A DNA stretch of 10,563 nucleotides, from the NCBI GenBank assembly GCA_021161625.1, contig JAGHAG010000127.1, forward strand, positions 1 through 10,563, in the 5' to 3' direction. Positions within the stretch are counted from its first letter, which is position 1; the number at the start of each line of letters is the position of its first letter. The notes beneath the pieces are model-generated. The model searched no databases. It was not told the origin of the DNA and saw only the letters and a list, made by a program, of their open reading frames with translations. This document shows, piece by piece, positions 6,204 through 10,563 of this stretch. The position numbers were made by a program, and so were the translations under genes. Origin of the DNA: Elusimicrobiota bacterium. Lineage in GTDB: Bacteria; CG03.

Positions 6204-7565
6204 TCACCTCAAGTTTAATTTTTCTATAAAGTTTGTATTATAGTTGCCTTTTAAAAATGCAGGATTTTCAAGAATTTTTTTGTGAAGAGGGATGTTTGTT
6301 TTTATCCCCTGTATTTTAAACTCATCAAGGGCTATTTTCATCCTCTTTAATGCACTTTTTCTGCTTCTTCCAGCAGTTATAACTTTTGCAATAAGGGAGT
6401 CATAATACGGAGGAATTACTGCACCTGGTTTTAATGCTGTATCAACCCTGACACCTGCTCCTCGTGGCAAAATAAAATGTTTAATTTTGCCTGCCTGCGG
6501 CATAAAATTTTCATCTTCTGCATTTATTCTGCATTCAATTGCGTGTGCGTGGATTTTAATTTCGTCCTGTTTTATTTCTAACTTTTCCCCGGAAGCCAAA
6601 AGAACCTGCAGTTTTACAAGGTCAACATCTGAAACAAGTTCTGTAACAGGGTGCTCTACCTGTATCCTTGCATTAACTTCTATAAAATAAAAGTCGTTTT
6701 TTGAGAGGATAAATTCTACTGTGCCAACTGTTTCATATTTTATAATTCTGGCAATTTTTTTCGCTGTTTCACCAAGTTTTTTTCTCAACTTTTCGCAAAC
6801 TTTCAGGGATGGGGATTCTTCCAGTAGTTTTTGATGTTTCCTCTGTATGGAACAGTCCCTTTCTGGAAAGTAGATTATGTTTCCAAATCTGTCTGCTGCT
6901 ATCTGTATTTCAATGTGTTTTGGGGATTCTATAAATTTCTCAATATAAAGGTCCGGGTTTGAAAATGCTCCCTGTGCCTCCTGCATTGCAGTGTGAAATG
7001 CCTCTTCAAGTTCCTGTTCATTTTTCACAAGGCGCATTCCCTTTCCTCCGCCACCTGCAGAGGCTTTAATCATCACAGGATAGGCAATTTCTTTTGATAT
7101 TTTCTTTGCTTCGTTTATTTCTTTCACAACCCTGTGACTGCCGGGCACAACAGGAATTTTGTTTTTTTTCAAAACTTCAATAATCTGTGCTTTTCTCCCT
7201 GCAAGAGCAATTGTTTTAGGAGATGGACCTATAAAAGTTATTCCATAACTTGCACAAATTTCAGCAAAATGATTACTCTCAGCAAGAAAACCATAACCTG
7301 GATGAATCGCATCACACTTTTTAACAATTGCTGCACTTATAATTCTTGATATATTGAGATAACTGTCTGAAGCAGGTGCAGGACCTATACAGATTTTTTC
7401 ATCTGCTAACTGTGCAGGGAGAGAGTCCTTATCAGCTTCAGAGACAGCAAGAACACTCTTTATTCCAAGTTCCTTTAAGGCGCGAATTACCCTTAAGGCT
7501 ATCTCACCTCTATTTGCAACCAGGACTTTTTTAAACCCAGATTTTTTATTAGAAAAATCTGTCAT
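6204..7565 (-). CDS. accC: Biotin carboxylase subunit of acetyl-CoA carboxylase
   Basis: A 453-residue ATP-grasp enzyme (E. coli AccC has 449) that carboxylates biotin carried on BCCP, the first half-reaction of malonyl-CoA synthesis. Visible motifs: VLVANRGEIALR at 14-25, HPGYGFLAES at 88-97, the ATP-binding MIKASAGGGGKGMR at 165-178 (Lys167 corresponds to E. coli Lys159), RDCSIQRKHQK at 236-246, FIEVNARIQVEHPVTE at 294-309 (Glu296 corresponds to Glu288), and CRINAED with Arg346 corresponding to Arg338. A single change, NTR to NAR, occurs in the catalytic loop. The ATG forms an ATGA overlap with the stop of a 60-codon ORF and follows closely on a strong hairpin that contains the only GG-rich Shine-Dalgarno-like bases. 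The neighbouring AccB-like protein lacks the biotinylated lysine, so the true acceptor may be encoded elsewhere. Confidence 0.97.
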   Translation of the reverse strand: MTDFSNKKSGFKKVLVANRGEIALRVIRALKELGIKSVLAVSEADKDSLPAQLADEKICIGPAPASDSYLNISRIISAAIVKKCDAIHPGYGFLAESNHFAEICASYGITFIGPSPKTIALAGRKAQIIEVLKKNKIPVVPGSHRVVKEINEAKKISKEIAYPVMIKASAGGGGKGMRLVKNEQELEEAFHTAMQEAQGAFSNPDLYIEKFIESPKHIEIQIAADRFGNIIYFPERDCSIQRKHQKLLEESPSLKVCEKLRKKLGETAKKIARIIKYETVGTVEFILSKNDFYFIEVNARIQVEHPVTELVSDVDLVKLQVLLASGEKLEIKQDEIKIHAHAIECRINAEDENFMPQAGKIKHFILPRGAGVRVDTALKPGAVIPPYYDSLIAKVITAGRSRKSALKRMKIALDEFKIQGIKTNIPLHKKILENPAFLKGNYNTNFIEKLNLR

Positions 7566-7744
7566 TCTGACCGCCCTATCTCTGATAGGGCGGGGTTAAC
7601 CCCGCCCATTCTTATAATCGTCCTCATTTTCATATTAACTTTTTTGCCATAATCTTCCATTATATATTTTACAATTTTTTTAACCTGAATGGGCGGCCTT
7701 TCAGGCATCCAGCCCTTTTGTAAAGGGCTGGATGGGTTAAACAT
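7562..7744 (-). CDS. Possible 60-residue protein between accB-like and accC (doubtful)
   Basis: An ATG at 7744 starts inside the accB-like gene, 8 nt before the end of its stop, and the frame runs 60 codons to a TGA that shares ATGA with the accC start. The peptide is basic in the middle (VKKIVKYIMEDYGKKVNMKM) and its ends are made of palindromic DNA: SPLQKGW comes from the 7706-7734 hairpin and GVNPALSEIGRSE from the 7571-7607 palindromes. I do not recognise it. The exact coupling to both neighbours is suggestive, but palindromic insertions often read as open frames, so it may be a leader-like ORF whose translation matters rather than its product, or simply chance. No Shine-Dalgarno site is evident other than accB-like coding sequence. 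Confidence 0.3.
   Translation of the reverse strand: MFNPSSPLQKGWMPERPPIQVKKIVKYIMEDYGKKVNMKMRTIIRMGGVNPALSEIGRSE
7571..7611 (-). promoter_or_regulatory. Mutually exclusive hairpins just upstream of the accC start
   Basis: Two perfect inverted repeats share an arm. CCGCCCTATC (7571-7580) pairs with GATAGGGCGG (7584-7593) around a 3-nt loop. The 20-base palindrome 7588-7607 pairs GGGCGGGG with CCCCGCCC around TTAA. They cannot form together. The first ends 5 bases before the accC ATG and would bury the GGGCGG sequence nearest the start codon. A further segment, GAATGGGCGG at 7687-7696, is complementary to 7602-7611. No T-run follows on the transcribed sense, so these are not ordinary terminators. 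A regulatory role is inferred; a palindromic repeat insertion is the alternative. Confidence 0.6.
7706..7734. repeat. Perfect 13-bp hairpin directly after the accB-like stop
   Basis: CATCCAGCCCTTT (7706-7718) and AAAGGGCTGGATG (7722-7734) are exact inverted copies around a 3-nt loop, starting two bases after the accB-like stop codon (7739-7737) in transcription order. The bases that follow (CCTGAAAGG in the RNA) contain no U-run, so an intrinsic terminator is unlikely. It could stabilise the upstream mRNA end or be half of a mobile palindromic element together with the 7571-7607 palindromes. Confidence 0.8.
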
Positions 7745-8177
7745 TTTCTTCTGACTTCTGTATCTCAAAAATCGGCTCTCCCCACTCAACAACTTCCTCA
7801 TCTTTCTTAAAAATTTTTAAAATTTTTCCTTCGCAGGGGGAGAAAATTTCCTGAGGAATCCCAAGGCAGTCAATATAACCAATCTTTTGTCTTGGTTTTA
7901 CTCTTTTCCCAACAGAGGAAAGCATTGTTTCATTTTCAAAAAGACGAAAAATCCCAACAGAATTTGATTTTACAATTATGATTTCTTGTTTTTGGCTTGT
8001 TTTCTCCTTTTTTTCTTCCTCACCTATAATTTGTGGGAGAGATTGCCTTTTTATAACAAAATGGAAATCTCCCTCGCTCCACTCAAATTCAACAACATCT
8101 GTTTTCTCAAAGAAATTTAAGAATTTTTGAAATTCCTCGTCGCTGAATTTTTGATTTTTCCTATGCCCTTTCAACAT
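7737..8177 (-). CDS. AccB/BCCP-like biotin-carrier domain protein lacking the biotinylated lysine
   Basis: A 146-residue protein in the accB position between efp and accC. Residues 12-43 (SDEEFQKFLNF...VEFEWSEGDFHFVIKR) resemble the BCCP N-terminal domain that contacts AccC. A charged linker (GEEEKKEKTSQKQ) follows, then a biotinyl-domain fold from about 67 to 140: VGIFRL, GKRVKPRQKIGYI, then SPCEGKILKI and EWGEPIFEI. In canonical BCCP the hairpin between the two halves carries AMKM with the biotinylated Lys. Here the ungapped equivalent is CLGI (104-107), with Gly106 in place of Lys. No Lys lies within six residues. The length fits with no indel, so a frameshift does not explain it. Plant BADC proteins have the same defect and bind ACCase as non-biotinylated subunits. 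I chose the ATG at 8177; an ATG at 8198 would add 7 residues and deepen the overlap with efp. The symbol accB is withheld because carrier function is doubtful. Confidence 0.87.
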   Translation of the reverse strand: MLKGHRKNQKFSDEEFQKFLNFFEKTDVVEFEWSEGDFHFVIKRQSLPQIIGEEEKKEKTSQKQEIIIVKSNSVGIFRLFENETMLSSVGKRVKPRQKIGYIDCLGIPQEIFSPCEGKILKIFKKDEEVVEWGEPIFEIQKSEENV

Positions 8178-8718
8178 ATTTGCCTGTCCTTGTGTCAATT
8201 TTTATTCTATCCCCTGTATTTATAAAAAGCGGGACCTTTACTTCAAGCCCGTTTTTAAGTTTTGCTGGTTTTAAAACATTTGTTACTGTGTCTCCCTTTA
8301 CTCCTGGCTCTGTGTATTCCACCTCAACTTCAATTGTGGCAGGCATTTCAACATCAATTAATTTGCCATCTGCAAAAATAACCATCACCTCCATATTTTC
8401 AACAAGGAACTTCTCGCCATAACCTATTGAACCCTTGGGAATCTGAATCTGTTCATAGGTCTGGGAATCCAGAAAATAATGGTACTCCGGGTCACTGTAG
8501 AGATAGGTTGCAGATTTTCTTGTGACTTCGGGGCTTTCAAATTTTTCACCCGAGCGAAAAGTCCTTTCTATTATTGCCCCGCCTGACACATCCCTTAATT
8601 TTGTCCTCATGATAGCACCGCCCTTGCCGGGTTTGTGATGCTGGAACCAGATAATCTGATAAAGTTTTCCATCCACATAAATGTAAAGCCCATTTGAAAA
8701 ATCAGAAGTTGAAATCAT
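8161..8718 (-). CDS. efp: Translation elongation factor P
   Basis: A 185-residue protein, the usual EF-P length. EF-P binds ribosomes stalled at proline stretches and promotes peptide-bond formation. The N-terminal KOW-like domain has the loop HHKPGKGGAIMRTKLRD with Lys32 at the tip, the residue post-translationally modified in many bacteria. The C-terminal OB folds end in GDRIKIDTRTGKYVERA, matching the family signature. The start is the ATG at 8718, not the longer frame from 8760: it forms an ATGA overlap with the upstream aminopeptidase stop and has GGAGG 5 nt upstream. The loop sequence KPGKGGA is closer to Firmicute-type EF-P than to the E. coli KPGKGQA form. No EpmA/EpmB or EarP is in the window, so the type of Lys32 modification is unknown. 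Confidence 0.97.
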   Translation of the reverse strand: MISTSDFSNGLYIYVDGKLYQIIWFQHHKPGKGGAIMRTKLRDVSGGAIIERTFRSGEKFESPEVTRKSATYLYSDPEYHYFLDSQTYEQIQIPKGSIGYGEKFLVENMEVMVIFADGKLIDVEMPATIEVEVEYTEPGVKGDTVTNVLKPAKLKNGLEVKVPLFINTGDRIKIDTRTGKYVERA

Positions 8719-9701
8719 ACTTTCCTCCATTCTGAAACAGGTATTACTTTTCCTTTCCATAAAACAAAGACATCTTCTATTCTCACCCCACCAAAACCCT
8801 CAAAATAAAGTCCGGGCTCTATTGTAAAAACCATGCCGTTTTGAAATTTCCCCTTTTCTTTTAAAGAAATTGAAGGCCATTCGTGGATGTCAAGCCCTAT
8901 GCCATGACCAAAGGAGTGAAGGATATTTTTACTAAAACCCATTTTTTCCAAAAAATTGCTTGCAACCTGAACCGCCCCTGAAATGACTGCCCCTTCCTTT
9001 ATATTTAAACACAAAATTTCAACTGCTTTCCTTAACACTCTATATGCTTCTTTCAATCGTCTATTCATATTAGATAATCCGAACATCTGCGTCAAGTCAG
9101 AGCAGTATCCATCCTTTTTTACCCCGAAATCTATCAGGGCAAATTTTTTTTTGAATTTCGCATTAGAACTTTTATGATGAGGAAAAAATGAATTTTTCCC
9201 AAATGCAACGATTGGTTCAAAAGAAAGTCCATCTGCCAGGGAAAGTGCTTTTTTTATGAGTTTTCTGGAAACATCCGCCTCTGAATCCTGTGTTTTTATT
9301 TTCAATTTTCTTAAAATATCCTTTGAAATTTCTTGAGATTTTGCAATTTTTTCTATTTCGGATTTTTCCTTTATTGCTCTAACTTTTGAAAAAAGAAAAT
9401 CCACAGGAAAAATCTGACATCTTATTTTTTTCTTTATTTCAGAGACGAGTTTAAGAGAAATTTTTGATGGCTCAACTGCGATTTTCTTTATCTTCAACTT
9501 ATAAAATTCGTCCAATTTTTTTATGTATTCTGCCCTGTACGGGTAAAGGGGCGAAAGAAAAAGAAAAGATTTTGAGGGATTTAAAAGCAAAACTCCTTCT
9601 GCATCAAGACCTGTAAAGTATTTTATATCAGAGGGAGATGTTGTAAGGGCATAGGGAAGAGAAATTTGTTTAAAAACTTTTGAAATTCTTTTTTTGTTCA
9701 C
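8715..9701 (-). CDS. M24-family aminopeptidase P / Xaa-Pro peptidase
   Basis: A 328-residue protein with a creatinase-like N-terminal domain (about 1-110) and a pita-bread catalytic domain (about 115-328). All five dinuclear metal ligands are visible: Asp191 (ALIDFG), Asp202 (YCSDLTQMF), His266 (HSFGHGIGLDIHEWPS), Glu295 (FTIEPGLYF) and Glu309 (GVRIEDV). A substrate-pocket histidine pair is in FFPHH (174-176). Such enzymes cleave the bond before proline in peptides. It starts with GTG, sharing GTGA with the aroQ stop, and ends sharing ATGA with efp, so the three are coupled. Its place between aroQ and efp matches Bacillus yqhT. It is probably cytoplasmic. Whether it acts on Xaa-Pro or on dipeptides (prolidase) is not clear from sequence; the length near 330-360 favours the YqhT/PepQ-like small forms. 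Confidence 0.93.
   Translation of the reverse strand: MNKKRISKVFKQISLPYALTTSPSDIKYFTGLDAEGVLLLNPSKSFLFLSPLYPYRAEYIKKLDEFYKLKIKKIAVEPSKISLKLVSEIKKKIRCQIFPVDFLFSKVRAIKEKSEIEKIAKSQEISKDILRKLKIKTQDSEADVSRKLIKKALSLADGLSFEPIVAFGKNSFFPHHKSSNAKFKKKFALIDFGVKKDGYCSDLTQMFGLSNMNRRLKEAYRVLRKAVEILCLNIKEGAVISGAVQVASNFLEKMGFSKNILHSFGHGIGLDIHEWPSISLKEKGKFQNGMVFTIEPGLYFEGFGGVRIEDVFVLWKGKVIPVSEWRKV
8724..8728 (-). promoter_or_regulatory. Ribosome binding site of efp
   Basis: GGAGG reads on the minus strand here, 5 nt before the ATG at 8718. It decides the efp start against the longer in-frame ATG at 8760, and it lies within the last codons of the aminopeptidase gene. Confidence 0.85.
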
Positions 9702-10123
9702 AATTTACCCGAAAGATATCTCAGGGCAAGAAGATAAGAGGAACTTCCAAATCCACAAATCTGACCTTTGCAAACCTCTGCTGTAATGGATTTTTTTCTG
9801 AAATCCTCCCTTGCGTGTATGTTTGAAAGATGCACCTCAACAACAGGAATTTTTAAAGTTTCTATTGCATCCCTTATTGCAACTGATGTGTGCGTGTAAG
9901 CAGCAGGATTTATAATAACTCCATCATAGGCATCTGCTTCGCCTATTTTTTTCACAATTTCACCTTCCTCGTTGCTCTGAAAAAAATCAACCTCAACGCT
10001 AAGTTCATCTGCAAGATTTTTAATTTTTCTCTCAATCTCATCAAGGGTTTCCGTACCATAGACAGAGGTATCCCTTTTCCCAAGACGGTCCAGATTCGGT
10101 CCATTTATCACAAGAATTTTCAT
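9698..10123 (-). CDS. aroQ: Type II 3-dehydroquinate dehydratase
   Basis: A 141-residue protein, the usual size for the dodecameric type II enzyme of the shikimate pathway, which dehydrates 3-dehydroquinate to 3-dehydroshikimate. Motifs: INGPNLDRLGKRD at 6-18, Tyr22 in VYG (catalytic), FFQSNEEGE at 47-55, IINPAAYTHTSVAIRDA at 70-86 with Asn72 and His78, VEVHLSNIHAREDFR at 95-109 with His98, and GQICGFGSSSY at 120-130. The residues expected at the active site (Arg17, Tyr22, Asn72, His78, His98, Arg109) are present. It has the strongest ribosome binding site of the window, AGGAGG 4 nt before the ATG, as fits the first gene of an operon following a 390-base noncoding interval. It is coupled by GTGA to the aminopeptidase gene. 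Confidence 0.97.
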   Translation of the reverse strand: MKILVINGPNLDRLGKRDTSVYGTETLDEIERKIKNLADELSVEVDFFQSNEEGEIVKKIGEADAYDGVIINPAAYTHTSVAIRDAIETLKIPVVEVHLSNIHAREDFRKKSITAEVCKGQICGFGSSSYLLALRYLSGKL

Positions 10124-10127
10124 ACAT

Positions 10128-10133
10128 CCTCCT
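10128..10133 (-). promoter_or_regulatory. Ribosome binding site of aroQ
   Basis: A full AGGAGG reads on the minus strand, ending 4 nt before the aroQ ATG at 10123. Within this stretch GAGGAGGATGTATG there is a second ATG out of frame, but only the ATG at 10123 opens the conserved MKILVINGPN start. Confidence 0.85.
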
Positions 10134-10143
10134 CAGTTTAGCG

Positions 10144-10192
10144 AACAGCAAATAGCAAATAGTGAATAGTGAAAAGTTAAAAGTGAAAAGTG
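10144..10192. repeat. Heptanucleotide tandem repeats upstream of aroQ
   Basis: Seven consecutive 7-nt units: aacagca, aatagca, aatagtg, aatagtg, aaaagtt, aaaagtg, aaaagtg. The same family as the array at 4832-4887. Just beyond it, 10207-10241 has cttaatcg-type repeats (three copies of cttaatcgct). No gene is supported here. Confidence 0.85.
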
Positions 10193-10266
10193 AACATTTT
10201 TGATTTCACTTAATCGCTTAATCGCTATTTGCTTAATCGCTCCTGTTTTCATTTTTAATTTTCTGG

Positions 10267-10308
10267 ATTCCTGCTCCCCGCTTTCGCGAGGACAAGTTCC
10301 GCAGGAAT
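10267..10308. repeat. REP-like palindrome (attcctgc ... gcaggaat)
   Basis: ATTCCTGC (10267-10274) and GCAGGAAT (10301-10308) are exact inverted copies enclosing a GC-rich core with cgctttcgcg. The outline (GTCATTCCTGC...GCAGGAATCC with an inner CGCGAAAGCGG) resembles widespread bacterial extragenic palindromes such as the Neisseria dRS3-like ATTCCC...GGGAAT family. The similarity is from memory. Confidence 0.7.
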
Positions 10309-10323
10309 GACATTTTTTTCTTT

Positions 10324-10349
10324 CCTCTGTCCACTTTCCACTTTCCTCT
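10324..10349. repeat. Partial copy of the 34-nt dispersed repeat
   Basis: The stretch cctctgtccac followed by tttccactttcctct repeats the building blocks of the 34-nt element found at 5129-5162 and 10436-10469, in a different arrangement. Confidence 0.7.
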
Positions 10350-10378
10350 TTTTTTCTTGTCTCCATATCATTTTTATA

Positions 10379-10397
10379 GCCCCGATTTCATCGGGGC
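10379..10397. repeat. 8-bp hairpin (gccccgat-ttc-atcggggc)
   Basis: An exact 8-bp stem with a 3-nt loop; outer bases TAGC and GCTA extend it with a bulge. No T-run follows on either strand that would make it a clear terminator (the minus-strand read continues TATAAAAATG). It is likely a palindromic repeat element. Confidence 0.7.
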
Positions 10398-10408
10398 AGC
10401 TACATATA

Positions 10409-10434
10409 TCCGCCGTAGCTTTAGCGTAGGCGGA
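10409..10434. repeat. Palindrome tccgcc ... ggcgga
   Basis: TCCGCC (10409-10414) and GGCGGA (10429-10434) are exact inverted copies around a 14-nt interior containing gtagctttagcgta. It lies 11 bases from the preceding hairpin and directly abuts the 34-nt repeat copy. Confidence 0.65.
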
Positions 10435-10435
10435 C

Positions 10436-10469
10436 TATCCTCTGTCCACTTTCCTCTGTCCACTTTTTA
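10436..10469. repeat. 34-nt dispersed repeat, copy 2
   Basis: Identical to 5129-5162 except at one base, about 5.3 kb away and in the same orientation. Both copies lie in intergenic DNA at the presumed front ends of the two gene blocks. It is followed by a short 7-nt array (tatgaac, tatgaac, tgtgaac) at 10478-10498. Confidence 0.85.
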
Positions 10470-10477
10470 CTAACCTC

Positions 10478-10498
10478 TATGAACTATGAACTGTGAAC
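10478..10498. repeat. Short heptanucleotide array
   Basis: Three 7-nt units, tatgaac, tatgaac and tgtgaac, in a row. They belong to the same heptamer-type sequence class as 10144-10192 and 4832-4887. Confidence 0.75.
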
Positions 10499-10512
10499 TA
10501 TTTTTTGCATTT

Positions 10513-10563
10513 TTAATTTTTTTCACTCCACTGCTTGTATGAAACTATTGCCTCATAAATTGC
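10513..10563 (-). CDS. Possible C-terminal end of an upstream gene (partial)
   Basis: Entering from the right edge, one minus-strand frame stays open for 16 codons (AIYEAIVSYKQWSEKN) to a TAA; the other two minus-strand frames stop within 6 codons. The composition looks like ordinary protein, and the repeat-filled noncoding DNA begins directly after the stop. Sixteen codons are too few to name a product or to be sure it is a gene. Confidence 0.35.
   Translation of the reverse strand, partial: AIYEAIVSYKQWSEKN

Larger units (their letters stand above)
10124..10512. other. Repeat-filled intergenic region upstream of aroQ, no supported gene
   Basis: About 390 bases hold, from low to high coordinates, a 7-nt array, cttaatcg repeats, a REP-like palindrome, a partial copy and a near-full copy of the 34-nt dispersed repeat, two GC-rich palindromes and a short 7-nt array. 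The open frame across 10133-10366 encodes only repeat-derived low-complexity sequence. The promoter of the aroQ operon should lie here, but I cannot pick a convincing -35/-10 pair out of the A/T-rich repeats; a TATAAA near 10371-10378 on the minus strand is the only candidate and is weak. Confidence 0.7.

Noticed and set aside
7706..7734. Intrinsic terminator after the accB-like gene
   Set aside because: The stem is strong but no U-run follows it in the RNA, and accC continues in the same direction with overlapping ORFs.
7840..7900. Possible frameshift destroying the biotinylation motif of the AccB-like protein
   Set aside because: The ungapped alignment places CLGI exactly where AMKM is expected and the fold elements on both sides stay in one frame at normal spacing, so the Lys is substituted, not lost to an indel.
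8719..8760. Longer EF-P start at 8760
   Set aside because: The extra 14 residues overlap the aminopeptidase end and are absent from the EF-P family; the ATG at 8718 has a GGAGG site and an ATGA overlap.
10133..10366. 77-codon minus-strand open frame upstream of aroQ
   Set aside because: It consists of the 34-nt repeat family, the REP-like palindrome and the 7-nt array read through; it has no domain-like sequence and runs into the aroQ ribosome binding site.
10379..10397. Terminator for the gene upstream of aroQ
   Set aside because: On the minus strand the hairpin is followed by TATAAAAATG rather than a T-run, and it lies more than 110 bases beyond the possible stop at 10513.

Overview
The window is A/T-rich with very dense coding, and every gene I can support lies on the minus strand, so transcription runs from high to low coordinates. 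It looks like a chromosomal segment of a Gram-negative bacterium: it carries two enzymes for ADP-heptose (LPS core) synthesis, a murein transglycosylase, and a bacterial EF-P/acetyl-CoA carboxylase cluster. Intergenic DNA is filled with degenerate short repeats of a kind I associate with genomes of uncultivated lineages such as Omnitrophota. That placement is a guess; no marker in the window fixes the phylum.

Layout in transcription order. (1) 10563-10124: the last 16 codons of a possible upstream gene, then about 390 bases of palindromes and 7-nt tandem repeats. (2) 10123-5182: a tightly overlapping operon, aroQ - M24 aminopeptidase - efp - accB-like - (60-codon ORF) - accC - gmhA - hldC-type adenylyltransferase. 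The aroQ-pepP-efp-accB-accC order resembles the yqhS-yqhT-efp-accB-accC region of Bacillus. (3) 5181-4830: about 350 bases of 7-nt and 14-nt tandem repeats that run into the front of the next open frame. (4) 4892-1: polysaccharide deacetylase - mltG - a PD-(D/E)XK nuclease/GAF/GGDEF fusion - tldD - the start of a CHASE2-domain sensor gene that leaves the window. Most neighbours overlap by 4-25 bases, so translational coupling is likely throughout.

Functionally the first operon joins fatty-acid precursor supply (AccC with a BCCP-like protein), translation (EF-P), aromatic biosynthesis (AroQ) and LPS heptose synthesis (GmhA, HldC). The second joins cell-wall remodelling (deacetylase, MltG), peptide proteolysis (TldD) and signalling (GGDEF, CHASE2).

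The points most worth a second look are: (a) one polypeptide with a four-cysteine AddB/Cas4-like nuclease domain, a GAF domain and an apparently intact diguanylate cyclase domain; (b) an AccB homologue in the accB locus that has Gly where the biotinyl lysine should be, as in the plant BADC proteins; (c) a four-segment set of mutually exclusive palindromes between accB and accC that ends at the accC start and lies inside a 60-codon ORF coupled to both genes; (d) a heptanucleotide tandem repeat that appears to encode the signal peptide of the deacetylase.
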